Positions 25,621 through 34,148 of a stretch of DNA of 64,000 nucleotides are shown piece by piece. This stretch comes from Verrucomicrobiia bacterium. GTDB lineage: Bacteria > Verrucomicrobiota > Verrucomicrobiia > Limisphaerales > Fontisphaeraceae. The stretch covers positions 62,001 through 126,000 of the forward strand of contig JAOAIT010000038.1 in NCBI GenBank assembly GCA_026414565.1, written 5' to 3'. A program made the translations under genes and the position numbers. Each line of letters starts with the position of its first letter. Positions within the stretch are counted from its first letter, which is position 1. The notes under the pieces are model-generated. The model made no database searches. It was given only the letters and a program-made list of their open reading frames with translations, and was not told the origin of the DNA.

Positions 25621-27081
25621 ATGGCCATGGCTGAAGGCGCCCTCCAGGTCGAAACTCCGCCGCCGCCCGAATTTCGCTTGTTCATTGGCGGCGAATGGGT
25701 GGCGGGCGAGGCGGTGGTGGCCATTCGCTCGCCCTATGACGGGCAGGTGGCCGGGCTGGCGCATCGCGCCGGCGCCGCTCATTTGGAGCAGGCCATGCAC
25801 AGCGCTGCACAGGCCTTTGCCCTGACTTCCCGGCTGCCCACCTACCAGCGCGCGGCCATTCTGGAGGGGGTGGTGGCGGGGTTGAAAACCGACCGCGAGG
25901 GGCTGGCGCAGTTGATTGCGCGGGAGGCGGGCAAGCCGCTCAAATACGCCCGCGCCGAGGTGGGGCGCGCCATTCTCACCTTTACCGATGCCGTGGAGGA
26001 GGCCAAACGCCTGCGGGGCGAATGGCTGCCGCTGGATTTGGACGCCGCCAGCGAGGGGAGGCAGGGCCTGGTGCGGCGCTTTCCGGTGGGGCCGGTGGCG
26101 GCCATCACGCCGTTTAATTTTCCGTTGAATCTGGTGGCCCACAAAGTGGCCCCGGCACTGGCCTGCGGCAGCCCCATTGTGCTCAAACCGGCCTCCCAGA
26201 CGCCGCTGACCGCTTTGCGCCTGGCCGAGATAGTGCAAAACGCCGGGGCGCCCCCCGGCAGCTTTCATGTGGTGCATTGTCCGGGGGCCATGGCGGAGAC
26301 ACTGGCCACCGATCCGCGCATGAAATACCTCAGTTTCACCGGCAGCGGCGGCGTGGGCTGGCGGTTGCGTGACCTGGCAGGACACAAGAAGGTGGCGCTC
26401 GAGCTGGGGGGTAACGCCGGCGTGGCGGTGCATGCGGATGCTGATCTGGATTACGCCGCCCAGCGGTGCGCGATGGGCGGTTTCGCTTACGCCGGGCAGA
26501 CGTGCATCAGTGTGCAGCGCATTTTTGTGCACCGGCCGGTGTTTGACGCTTTCCTGGAGAAATTCATTGCCTGCACCCGCCGCCTGAAGGTGGGCGATCC
26601 GCTGGACGAGCAGACCGACGTGGGACCGATGATCTCGGAAGCCGAAGCCCAGCGCGCCTGGGCGTGGGTGGAGGAAGCCGTGCGCGAGGGAGCGGAAATG
26701 GCGCTGGGAGAACAGCCCCGCGGCACGTTGATGCCGCCGGTTATTTTGATCCGCACTACGCCGGCGATGAAAGTGAACTGCCAGGAAATCTTTGCGCCGG
26801 TGGTCACCGTGGGGCCGTATGCGGACTGGGCCGAGGCGCTGCGGCTGATCAACGACTCGCCCTACGGATTGCAGGCGGGGATTTTCACGCGCGACATGCC
26901 CGCCATTCACCAGGCTTTTGAGACGCTGGAAGTGGGCGGCCTGCTGGTCAATGACGTGCCCACCTGGCGGGCGGATGTCATGCCTTACGGCGGATGGAAG
27001 GAATCCGGTTTGGGGCGGGAGGGGGTGCGCTATGCCCTGGAAGGCATGACCGAGCGGCGCATCATGGTCTGGAAGGCATGA
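25621..27081 (+). CDS. NAD(P)-dependent aldehyde dehydrogenase
   Basis: A 486-residue aldehyde dehydrogenase of the soluble, non-CoA class. Catalytic residues are all visible: Cys295 (AGQTCISVQR), general base Glu261 (ELGGN) and Asn167 (PFNFPLN), plus the Rossmann segment FTGSGGVGW and EIFAPV. The overall pattern resembles lactaldehyde or non-phosphorylating glyceraldehyde-3-phosphate dehydrogenases rather than the CoA-acylating PduP/EutE type normally found in microcompartments. It starts 8 bp after the pduT-like gene and overlaps the next gene by 4 bp (ATGA), so it belongs to the same operon. The PduS/PduT pair may therefore recycle its reduced cofactor. The natural aldehyde is unknown. Confidence 0.9.
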   Translation: MAMAEGALQVETPPPPEFRLFIGGEWVAGEAVVAIRSPYDGQVAGLAHRAGAAHLEQAMHSAAQAFALTSRLPTYQRAAILEGVVAGLKTDREGLAQLIAREAGKPLKYARAEVGRAILTFTDAVEEAKRLRGEWLPLDLDAASEGRQGLVRRFPVGPVAAITPFNFPLNLVAHKVAPALACGSPIVLKPASQTPLTALRLAEIVQNAGAPPGSFHVVHCPGAMAETLATDPRMKYLSFTGSGGVGWRLRDLAGHKKVALELGGNAGVAVHADADLDYAAQRCAMGGFAYAGQTCISVQRIFVHRPVFDAFLEKFIACTRRLKVGDPLDEQTDVGPMISEAEAQRAWAWVEEAVREGAEMALGEQPRGTLMPPVILIRTTPAMKVNCQEIFAPVVTVGPYADWAEALRLINDSPYGLQAGIFTRDMPAIHQAFETLEVGGLLVNDVPTWRADVMPYGGWKESGLGREGVRYALEGMTERRIMVWKA

Positions 27082-27869
27082 TCACCAGTCTGCAACGGAT
27101 GGTGTTCAACCTTCTGGAGCCGGTGGGGCTGGTGTGGGGTGTCCTGGTATTGCTTGCGTTGTGGGCGTTGTCACGCAAGCGCTGGCGGCTGGCCCTGGCG
27201 CCGGCGGGGCTGGCGTTGCTGATGTTTCTCGTCGGCAGCACGGGTTTTTCCGGCTGGTTGCTGGGGCGCTTGGAGAAGCAACATCTGGCCCCGGCGTTGG
27301 AGGAGGTGCCGGCGGCGGATGCCGTGGTGGTGCTGGGCGGGGGCTTTGAGCCTTCGCGCCGGGATGTCTTTGGGCTGGGCGTGACTGCGGATGGGGACCG
27401 GTTGTTCATGGGGCTGGAATTGATGCGCCTGGGCAAGGGGCGCGCGCTGGTGTTGGGCGGCGCCGAGGCCGCCCTGCCTGACGGGCAGAAGCGGGTGGAG
27501 GCCGACATGGTGCGGCGCTGGTTGGAGGCCTGGCGGCTGCCGCAGGCGCCAGTGATTAGCCTTGGGGGGTGCGACAACACCCGGGAGGAGGCGCTGAAAG
27601 TGGCGCAGCTTTGCCAGGAGCGCGGCTGGAAGCAGGTGATTTTGGTGACCTCGGCCTATCACATGCCCCGCGCGGTGGCATGTTTCAAAACGGCGGGGGT
27701 GCCGGTGTTTCCGGTGCCATGTGACTTCAAAACGTCCGTCAGCCTGGAGGGGCCGCCCTCGTTCAACTTGGTGCCGCGCTACCAGGGCTTTGTCAAAATG
27801 TCCCTTTTTGTGCGCGAGCAACTGGCCTGGGCCTTGTATCGCTGGCGGGGTTGGATCCAACCTGATTAG
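27078..27869 (+). CDS. YdcF/DUF218-type membrane protein
   Basis: A 263-residue protein with two N-terminal membrane segments (about 14-34 and 40-60) and a DUF218 Rossmann-like domain (ADAVVVLGGGFEPSRRD, GLELMRLGKGRALVLGG, DNTREEAL, VILVTSAYHMPRAVACF). This is the ElyC/SanA/YdcF group, linked to envelope integrity and lipid-carrier metabolism; the reaction is not known. The ATG overlaps the aldehyde dehydrogenase stop as ATGA, so translation is coupled. A longer frame upstream is rejected because it runs inside the dehydrogenase gene. Why it is tied to the redox cluster is unclear. Confidence 0.83.
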   Translation: MITSLQRMVFNLLEPVGLVWGVLVLLALWALSRKRWRLALAPAGLALLMFLVGSTGFSGWLLGRLEKQHLAPALEEVPAADAVVVLGGGFEPSRRDVFGLGVTADGDRLFMGLELMRLGKGRALVLGGAEAALPDGQKRVEADMVRRWLEAWRLPQAPVISLGGCDNTREEALKVAQLCQERGWKQVILVTSAYHMPRAVACFKTAGVPVFPVPCDFKTSVSLEGPPSFNLVPRYQGFVKMSLFVREQLAWALYRWRGWIQPD

Positions 27870-27878
27870 CCGGCGCGG

Positions 27879-29177
27879 TCAGCGAGTTTTTGCGGCTCGC
27901 TGCTTTTCCCGGAGCGCCTGCATTCTCTGGCATTCCTCCGGCAGGCGCAGTGCCAGGTTTTCGCGCTCTGCCGGATCCTTTTCCAGATGATACAACTCCC
28001 ACGGGGCCTGACGTTCGGGACGCACCAGTTTCCAGGGGCCATCCCGCAAGGCTTCCGCGCCAGTGTGCGGATTCTCCCAGAAGCCCCGCGCCGTCCAATT
28101 GGAAGGAAAGCCTTGCAACAAGTAATCCGCTGGCGAGCGGTCAGCGGTCGCAGCGGCCAGCGGTGCATCTCCCCAGGCGGCCAGGGTGGCGTGAAGCTCC
28201 GGCAGCGTCAGGGGCTGCGGTTGGAGGGTGCCACCCTTGAGTTTGCCGGGCCAGCGCAGCAGCAGGGGCATGCGCAAGTCGCCTTCATAAACCCCATTGG
28301 TGCTGCAGCGCAGCCAGCCAACGGGAGCGGGCAACGGCCGCAGCGGTTCGCCAGCCTGGCGCGGGGCCACGAGGCCGCCGGCCAGGATGAGCGTCTGCGT
28401 TTCCACCCGTTGAGCCCGCAGGGTGGCCAGCAGCAGGCCCAAATCGCGGTCCAGCCGCTCCAACCATTCCTGGCGGCTGGCGTTGGTGGCGGGGGAGGGG
28501 TAAATGATTTGCAAATAAAACGGATACAGGCGGGAGGTGCGCACGAAATTGGTCATCGCCGTCACCAACAACTGCGGCGCCGCAAATCTCTGCGGCGTGG
28601 CAGGCGGATTAAACTCGTGCCGAATCTGGTTGCGGTGCAGGAAGCGCGGATAGACCTGGCGGGCCTCGCTGCGATCCAGGCTGCCCAGCCATTCTTCGAA
28701 GCCTTGGGCCAGGGGCGGCCAGGCTTCACCGGGTGGCCACCAGCCCAGCATCCCGGTCGCATAGCCCCGCTCGCGGAGCATTTGGGGCAGGGGGGGCGCA
28801 TCGGCCGGGGCCATTAAAGCCAGGGCTCCGTTGGTTTTTGCTGCGGAGTGCGGCAGTCCCGTCAGCAGCCCGCGCACCGCAAGGTCGGGCCAGGGGCCGG
28901 CGCCATAGGCGCAATCCAGCCGCATTCCTTCCGCTCCAAGCTGCTGCCAGTGGGGTAGGCGGTTGGTGGCTCCGTAGGGGGGAAGGTCTGCATAAGTCAG
29001 GCCTTCAGCCAGAAAAACCACAAGGTTGGGCCGGCCATGGGCCGTGTCCTTGATCAAGGGACGAGGGATGGGCGCAGCGGCCAGGGGCTTGCAGCACCAT
29101 AAACTCAGCCCCAGCATCAAGATTGTCGCAGGACATCGCCGCGGCTGGCGGGTGTGATTCAAACGATTCGGCTCCAT
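27879..29177 (-). CDS. Exported sulfatase-fold protein lacking the catalytic motif
   Basis: A 432-residue protein with an N-terminal leader and the sulfatase fold: RPNLVVFLAEGLTYADLPPYG at about residues 49-69 (21 residues in full), LRERGYATGMLGWWPPG, then RMPLLLRWPGKLKGGT and, near the end, DGPWKLVRPERQAPWELYHL followed by DPAERENLA. The formylglycine motif C/S-x-P-x-R is absent: the segment before LLTG (104-107) is PWPDLAVRG. The metal-binding Asp pair (ADD) reads A-E-G, and the usual S/T-D-N-G reads AGGL. It should therefore not hydrolyse sulfate esters by the known mechanism. It may be a pseudoenzyme for binding or a diverged phosphodiesterase. It is 15 bp upstream-opposed to nothing else; the thioredoxin-fold gene precedes it on the same strand. 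Confidence 0.75.
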   Translation of the reverse strand: MEPNRLNHTRQPRRCPATILMLGLSLWCCKPLAAAPIPRPLIKDTAHGRPNLVVFLAEGLTYADLPPYGATNRLPHWQQLGAEGMRLDCAYGAGPWPDLAVRGLLTGLPHSAAKTNGALALMAPADAPPLPQMLRERGYATGMLGWWPPGEAWPPLAQGFEEWLGSLDRSEARQVYPRFLHRNQIRHEFNPPATPQRFAAPQLLVTAMTNFVRTSRLYPFYLQIIYPSPATNASRQEWLERLDRDLGLLLATLRAQRVETQTLILAGGLVAPRQAGEPLRPLPAPVGWLRCSTNGVYEGDLRMPLLLRWPGKLKGGTLQPQPLTLPELHATLAAWGDAPLAAATADRSPADYLLQGFPSNWTARGFWENPHTGAEALRDGPWKLVRPERQAPWELYHLEKDPAERENLALRLPEECQRMQALREKQRAAKTR

Positions 29178-29192
29178 GAACGGGTCATCGGC

Positions 29193-29738
29193 TCAATTGC
29201 CCGGCTGTTGTTGTAAGACTTTGCCCACGGTTTGCAACAGCCGCTCCAGCGCGGGGGCGGTGGCCGGGCCGTGGTGCTGGTAAATGACCGAGCCATCCGG
29301 CAGGGCCAAAATGACGGTAATGGCGGCCTGGCTGGCCCCGAGGGAGGCGGTGACTTTGCCCTCCCAATCGAGCAGCACGGGATGCTTGTAATTCCGCCGG
29401 AAATGGCGGCGCACCTCCCCTTGAAACCAGCGGGGGGCGGCGCTGACATTGGCCACGCCAAGGATGTCCAACCGCCGGCCATACAGCAGGTGCAGGGGAT
29501 TGACCCAGGCATTGACCTCGGCGGCGCCGGATTTATCGGCCACAGTGATGAACGTCAACCGGGGCAGGGGCAGCCGGATGACGTGGTTCGTGCCGTATTG
29601 GTCCGCGAGCGTGAACGGCACCAGGCGGCGTGAGGGCACCGCGGCGGCAGCCTCTGCCGGTGTCTGGCCCCACAGCGGACTGCTGCACACCATCAGCGCG
29701 GCGGCCAGCCAGCCGCCCCATGCCTGTGGGCCGGCCAT
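29193..29738 (-). CDS. Periplasmic thioredoxin-fold protein without redox cysteines
   Basis: A 181-residue protein with a signal peptide (WGGWLAAALMVCSSPLWGQ, cleavage near AxA/Q-T) and a thioredoxin-like domain: VPFTLADQYGTNHVIRL, TFITVADKSGAAEVNAWV, ITVILALPDGSVIYQHHGPA. The CxxC position reads KSGAAE, with no Cys in the mature domain, so disulfide exchange is excluded. The pattern is closest to the YtfJ/AhpC-TSA-like predicted transcriptional-regulator group; the function is unknown. It follows gatA at 3 bp on the same strand, suggesting the same transcript as gatCA. Confidence 0.62.
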   Translation of the reverse strand: MAGPQAWGGWLAAALMVCSSPLWGQTPAEAAAAVPSRRLVPFTLADQYGTNHVIRLPLPRLTFITVADKSGAAEVNAWVNPLHLLYGRRLDILGVANVSAAPRWFQGEVRRHFRRNYKHPVLLDWEGKVTASLGASQAAITVILALPDGSVIYQHHGPATAPALERLLQTVGKVLQQQPGN

Positions 29739-29741
29739 GAT

Positions 29742-31196
29742 TCAGCACGGCGGCTTGTGTTGCCGCCAATCGGTGGCCTGCTCATACGCATAGGCCAGCC
29801 GCAGCAGGGTTTCTTCGTCGAAATGCCGCCCCAGCAGTTGCAGTCCAATGGGACGGCGGGGGTTCTCGGCGAAGCCGCACGGAACACTAATCCCGCAAAG
29901 GCCGGCCAGGTTGCAGGAGATGGTGAAAATGTCGGTCAGGTACATCTGCAGGGGATCCGCGGCTTTTTCGCCCAACCGGAAAGCCGGCGTGGGCGCTGTC
30001 GGAGTAAGGATGGCGTCCACCTGCTCGAAGGCGCGGAGGAAGTCCTGCCGGATGAGCGTGCGGACTTTTTGAGCGCGGAGATAATAGGCGTCATAGTAGC
30101 CGCTGCTCAGCACATAAGTGCCCAGGATGATGCGGCGCTTGACCTCTGCGCCAAAGCCTTGTCCGCGGGTGCGACAATACAATTCAAGGGGATCGGCGCC
30201 CTCCACCCGGAGGCCGTACCGGATGCCGTCAAAGCGGGCCAGGTTGGCGCTGGCTTCGGCCGTGGCGATAATGTAGTAGGTGGCAATCGCGTAATCGGTG
30301 TGCGGCAGGGAGATTTCGCGCAATTCCACGCCCTGGCTTTCCAGGGTGCGAAGGGCCGCTGTGACTGCGGCTTTGACCACCGGGTCCAGCCCGCCGACAA
30401 AATACTCCTTCGGCAGACCCACCCGCAGTCCCTTGACTGGCTGGCCCAGCGCGCCCGAGTAGGCGGGCACGGGGCGGGGCACACTGGTGGAATCCCGCGG
30501 ATCGTGGCCGGCCAGCACCTCCAGCATCAGGGCGGCGTCGGCCACCGTCTTGGTGAGCGGCCCGATTTGATCCAGGGAGGACGCATACGCCACCAGGCCG
30601 TAACGGGACACGCGCCCGTAGGTGGGCTTGAGGCCCACGCATCCGCAAAACGCCGCCGGCTGGCGGATGGAGCCGCCCGTGTCTGAGCCGAGCGCCGCCA
30701 AACATTCATCCGCCACCACCGCGGCCGCGGAGCCACCCGAGGAGCCGCCGGCGACATATTCCGGATGCCACGGATTCAGGGTCGGGCCAAAGGCCGAGTT
30801 TTCCGTGGAGCTGCCCATGGCAAACTCGTCCATGTTCAGCCGCCCAAAGACCACCGCGCCGGCGGCGCGCAGCTTTTCAATTACCGTGGCGTCGTAGGGC
30901 GAAACAAACGACTCCAGAATGCGCGAGGCACAGGTGAGCGGATGGCCCCGGACGGCAATAGCGTCTTTGATGGCGATGGGGATGCCCAGCAGCGGGAGTT
31001 TTTCTCCCCCGGCCAGAAGGCGGTCCGCCGCTTCGGCCTGGGCCAGGGCCTCTTCGGCATCCAGACGGATAAAGGCGTGAATCTGGCGGTCCACCGTTTC
31101 GATGCGGCGCAGGCAGGCTTCCATCACCTCGCGGGCGGTGACTTCGCGCCGGGCCAGCCGGTCGCGCAAATCCAGAATCGAGGCCGTGTTCAGCAT
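29742..31196 (-). CDS. gatA: Aspartyl/glutamyl-tRNA amidotransferase subunit A
   Basis: The amidase subunit of GatCAB, which converts Glu-tRNA(Gln) and often Asp-tRNA(Asn) to the amide forms. The 484 residues contain the amidase signature with the Ser-cisSer-Lys triad: Lys77 (PIAIKDAI), Ser152 ([11 protein letters not shown]) and nucleophile Ser176 ([11 protein letters not shown]). The C-terminal part holds the usual [19 protein letters not shown] segment. gatC lies 8 bp upstream on the same strand. gatB, which completes the enzyme, is not in the window, so it must be elsewhere. Confidence 0.95.
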   Translation of the reverse strand: MLNTASILDLRDRLARREVTAREVMEACLRRIETVDRQIHAFIRLDAEEALAQAEAADRLLAGGEKLPLLGIPIAIKDAIAVRGHPLTCASRILESFVSPYDATVIEKLRAAGAVVFGRLNMDEFAMGSSTENSAFGPTLNPWHPEYVAGGSSGGSAAAVVADECLAALGSDTGGSIRQPAAFCGCVGLKPTYGRVSRYGLVAYASSLDQIGPLTKTVADAALMLEVLAGHDPRDSTSVPRPVPAYSGALGQPVKGLRVGLPKEYFVGGLDPVVKAAVTAALRTLESQGVELREISLPHTDYAIATYYIIATAEASANLARFDGIRYGLRVEGADPLELYCRTRGQGFGAEVKRRIILGTYVLSSGYYDAYYLRAQKVRTLIRQDFLRAFEQVDAILTPTAPTPAFRLGEKAADPLQMYLTDIFTISCNLAGLCGISVPCGFAENPRRPIGLQLLGRHFDEETLLRLAYAYEQATDWRQHKPPC

Positions 31197-31204
31197 GGCG
31201 GCGG

Positions 31205-31492
31205 TTATTCCACGATTTTGGGCACCACAAACAGGCCCTCACTGCGGGCGGGGGCGTTGCGCAGGGCTTCCGCATGCGGCAGGGAGGGTCGCACTTCGTC
31301 CGGCCGGGTCACGTTTTCCAGCGGGAAGGGATGCGCCGTCGGCTCGACGTGGGCAATGTCCACTGCTTTGAGTTTTTCGACATACGTCAGGATTTCCGCC
31401 AACTGGGCCTGAAAAGCGGTGGCCTCGGCGGCGGACAGCTCCAGCCGCGCCAGGTGCGCCACCTGATGGACGTTCATGCCGGTATCCGTCAT
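31205..31492 (-). CDS. gatC: Aspartyl/glutamyl-tRNA amidotransferase subunit C
   Basis: A 95-residue helical subunit that wraps GatA and GatB. Family features: [39 protein letters not shown] and the tail [19 protein letters not shown]. The ATG at 31492 is chosen; a TTG 36 bases upstream would add a non-conserved leader, and an ATG at 31477 is the other option. The stop lies 8 bp before gatA, and the two are clearly co-expressed. Confidence 0.92.
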   Translation of the reverse strand: MTDTGMNVHQVAHLARLELSAAEATAFQAQLAEILTYVEKLKAVDIAHVEPTAHPFPLENVTRPDEVRPSLPHAEALRNAPARSEGLFVVPKIVE

Positions 31493-31543
31493 GCGCGCCA
31501 GCTTGCGGGCGGCGGCAGCTTGTGCCAAGGAGAAAATCAGGGC

Positions 31544-32650
31544 CTAGAGGCCGTCAATAAAGGCCTGCATGGCCTCCTGCTGCCGGTGGATGGACTCCAC
31601 CAGCTTGAACTGGGTGCGGCAGCGGTCCAGGTTGTGTTGGGGCCGGTGCACGCGGAAATAGACGTCGCCCTGCAGGAAATCGGTCAGGAAGCGGATGCCG
31701 ATGGTGAAGGTGATGAGCTTGCCGGCGAAGGCGAGATAGGATTTCTCCGCTTTAGTCAGGAAGGTGGCGGCCTCCAAGTAACCCCGCGCCAGCTCTTTGA
31801 AGATGGGCATGTGCATCCGCACCTTGCTCAAGTCCGGCTCATCTTCCAGCGTGGGGCTGGTGGTGGTGCGGACCATGTCGCCGAAATCATACAACGCCAG
31901 CCCCGGCATCACCGTGTCCAGGTCTACCACACAGAGCGCCTGGCCGGTCTCGGCATCGAGCATCACGTTGTTGAACTTGGTGTCGTTGTGGGTGATGCGC
32001 TCGGGAATTTCACCCCGGGCCAGGGCGTTGAGCAACACATCCACGATGGGCTCCTGCTTGAGGGCGAAGGCAATTTCCTTCTTGGCCAGCGCGGCGCGGT
32101 TGAAGTGATCCGCCTCGATGGCCTTGACCAGGGCGTTGAAGCGCATGCGGGTGTTGTGAAAATCGGGGATGGTCTCGTGCAGGCGCTCGCCGGGCAGATC
32201 GGCCACCTGGCATTGAAACGTGCCAAACCCCCGGCCGGCCTGGTAGGCCTGCGCGGGTGATTGCACCGATTCATAGGTGCGCGCGTTTTCAATGAACACG
32301 AAGGTCCGCCAGGCCTCGCCCTCGCCGTTGTAATAAAAATCCCGGCCGTCCCGCGTGGGCACCACGATGAGCGTGCGGCGGGTGATGTCTTCGGCCTGGG
32401 CGGCTTCGAGCTTGGCGCGGACATGGCGGGTGACGCGCATGACGTTGCTCATCACCGCCACGGGATCCTTGAAGACATTGGTGTTAATCTTCTGGTGAAT
32501 ATAGCGCACCTTCACGCCGCCCTGGTCATAGGTGGCGGTGTAAGTTTCGTTGATGTGGCCGATTTTGCACGGCTCGGCATGCAGGATCTGCCCGTAAATC
32601 TGAAAGCGCTGCGAAATATCCCGCAGCTTGGCTTCGTTATAAAAGGCCAT
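31544..32650 (-). CDS. APH-fold sugar kinase, NahK-like (N-acetylhexosamine 1-kinase type)
   Basis: A 368-residue kinase of the aminoglycoside phosphotransferase/choline kinase fold. The catalytic loop THNDTKFNNVMLD has Asp223, and the metal-binding VVDLDTVMPGLALYDFGD spans about 241-258. The N-terminal GHINETYTATYDQGG is the nucleotide loop. This pattern, THNDTKxNN followed by DLDTxMPG, is what I associate with NahK and the so-called mucin-desulfatase-like kinases that phosphorylate N-acetylhexosamines at C1; the substrate here is not proven. It is upstream of gatC on the same strand with a gap of 51 bp, and downstream of an oxidoreductase and a DUF1080 protein, both often tied to sugar use. 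Confidence 0.78.
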   Translation of the reverse strand: MAFYNEAKLRDISQRFQIYGQILHAEPCKIGHINETYTATYDQGGVKVRYIHQKINTNVFKDPVAVMSNVMRVTRHVRAKLEAAQAEDITRRTLIVVPTRDGRDFYYNGEGEAWRTFVFIENARTYESVQSPAQAYQAGRGFGTFQCQVADLPGERLHETIPDFHNTRMRFNALVKAIEADHFNRAALAKKEIAFALKQEPIVDVLLNALARGEIPERITHNDTKFNNVMLDAETGQALCVVDLDTVMPGLALYDFGDMVRTTTSPTLEDEPDLSKVRMHMPIFKELARGYLEAATFLTKAEKSYLAFAGKLITFTIGIRFLTDFLQGDVYFRVHRPQHNLDRCRTQFKLVESIHRQQEAMQAFIDGL

Positions 32651-32776
32651 AAAAGTTCAATTCCTGTCCCTCGTGTTTGAGCGGATTCGACCGTCCAAGG
32701 CAAGATTTTCCGTTGCCCGCCGCACGTGCCATGCCGGAAAGCGCTTGAACCGGCGCGCCGCCGGGGCGGTTGCGGC

Positions 32777-34114
32777 CTAGCTCAACCCTTTCACTTCCCA
32801 TCCCTTGCGGTAGGCACGGCGGACCAGCGCGGTGGCGTCTTTCAGGTCAAAACTTAGTCGCGCGGCATTCCACTTGAGCGTGGTGTTGGGGAAGCGGCTG
32901 GCCACCCCTCCCAACAACACGGCTTCCGTCAGGGGTCCCGAGTAATCAAAACCGGCGGATGTCTGGCCGCGGCCCAGGCAGGCGTCCACAAAAGAATGGT
33001 AATGATCCACGCGCTCCAGCCGGGGGTACACCACGTCCCGGAAAGTGGTATCGGGGTACAGCTCCGGTTTGGCGATGTGGGGCAGGAGCATCACGCCCTT
33101 GGTGCCCAGGAACAGGGAGCCTTGATCCGGCAGGGGGCGCGGCACCAGGGCCTGGATGTCGCGGGGCGGGCGCTGATCGCCGTCATACCATGTCACCTTC
33201 ACCGTTTTATCCTCCGTGAAGCGGGTGCCGGGGAAGACATAGAGGATTTTGGCGTCGTTGGCCCAGTTGTGGGCGTTGGGCGGCGGGCCTTCCGAGCGCA
33301 CCGTGAGCGGCGCGGTCAGGGCCAGGGCTTTGAAAACCGGATCGTAAATATGGCAGCCCATGTCGCCAAAGGTGCCGGTGCCGAAATCGAGCCGTTTGCG
33401 CCAGTTGGCCGGGTGATAATAGCCGTTGCCAATGAAGGGGCGCGCGGCGCATACGCCGAGCCATAAATCCCAGTCGAATCCCTCGGGCACGGGATCGGAG
33501 CGCTCCGGGCGGGGGGCGGGATCGCCCCATTTTTTATTGCTCCAGGCGTGCACCTCCTTGATTTTGCCGATCATGCCCTCCTGCACGAACCTGACCGCCA
33601 GCCGGTATTCCACGTGTGAATGAATCTGGATGCCCATCTGGCTGACGCGCTTTTTTTCGCGGGCGACTTCGGTCAGGCGGCGGCTTTCGTACAGGTCATG
33701 CGAGAGCGGCTTTTGCACATACACGTGCTTGCCCATTTGCAGGGCCGTCATGGCCACCGGCGCATGCATGTGATCGGGCGTGGCCACATTGACCGAATCA
33801 ATTTGTCCCTGCTCCTTTTCCAGCATCACGCGCCAGTCCTGATACACGCGCACCTCCGGGAAGCGTTTTTGCAGGGCCTGGGCGCGGCGCAGTTCGACAT
33901 CCGCGACGGCCACCAGTTTGACCGCGGCATGGCTGGTCAGCGAATCAATGTCCGAGGCGCCCATGCCGCCCGCGCCCACGGCAGCGTGGCGCAGGAGCGG
34001 GGCGGCCGCTTGCGCCAGCAGATCATGCGTGACCCACGGCGCCACCAGGCCCGCGGCGGTGAGGTGTCGCAGGAAGCGGCGGCGGGAAAGGGAGGAGGTT
34101 GCTGGAAGGCTCAT
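32777..34114 (-). CDS. Tat-exported Gfo/Idh/MocA-family oxidoreductase
   Basis: A 445-residue protein starting with a twin-arginine signal (SRRRFLRHLTAAGLVAPWV), followed by a Rossmann domain (HAAVGAGGMGASDIDSL; AVADVELRRAQAL) and the family's EKP-like segment in the form VYVQKPLSHDLYESRRL, with the conserved Lys. The C-terminal sheet domain contains GTFGDMGCHIYDPVFKAL. Members act on sugars or sugar acids with a tightly bound NAD(P). The start at 34114 is supported by GGAGA upstream and by the position of the Tat motif; an in-frame extension upstream is rejected. Export of a folded, cofactor-loaded enzyme is typical of Planctomycetota and Verrucomicrobiota. The DUF1080 gene is 34 bp upstream on the same strand. 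Confidence 0.9.
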   Translation of the reverse strand: MSLPATSSLSRRRFLRHLTAAGLVAPWVTHDLLAQAAAPLLRHAAVGAGGMGASDIDSLTSHAAVKLVAVADVELRRAQALQKRFPEVRVYQDWRVMLEKEQGQIDSVNVATPDHMHAPVAMTALQMGKHVYVQKPLSHDLYESRRLTEVAREKKRVSQMGIQIHSHVEYRLAVRFVQEGMIGKIKEVHAWSNKKWGDPAPRPERSDPVPEGFDWDLWLGVCAARPFIGNGYYHPANWRKRLDFGTGTFGDMGCHIYDPVFKALALTAPLTVRSEGPPPNAHNWANDAKILYVFPGTRFTEDKTVKVTWYDGDQRPPRDIQALVPRPLPDQGSLFLGTKGVMLLPHIAKPELYPDTTFRDVVYPRLERVDHYHSFVDACLGRGQTSAGFDYSGPLTEAVLLGGVASRFPNTTLKWNAARLSFDLKDATALVRRAYRKGWEVKGLS

Positions 34115-34148
34115 AAGAAATCTCCGGTAGCGTGAGGGCCAACGGGGG

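Noticed and set aside
23726-27869. Complete bacterial microcompartment operon
   Set aside because: Only the trimer protein and electron-transfer protein are present; no hexamer, pentamer or signature enzyme gene is in the window.
27879-29177. Active arylsulfatase annotation
   Set aside because: The formylglycine motif and metal-binding residues are absent, so a functional sulfatase call is not supported.
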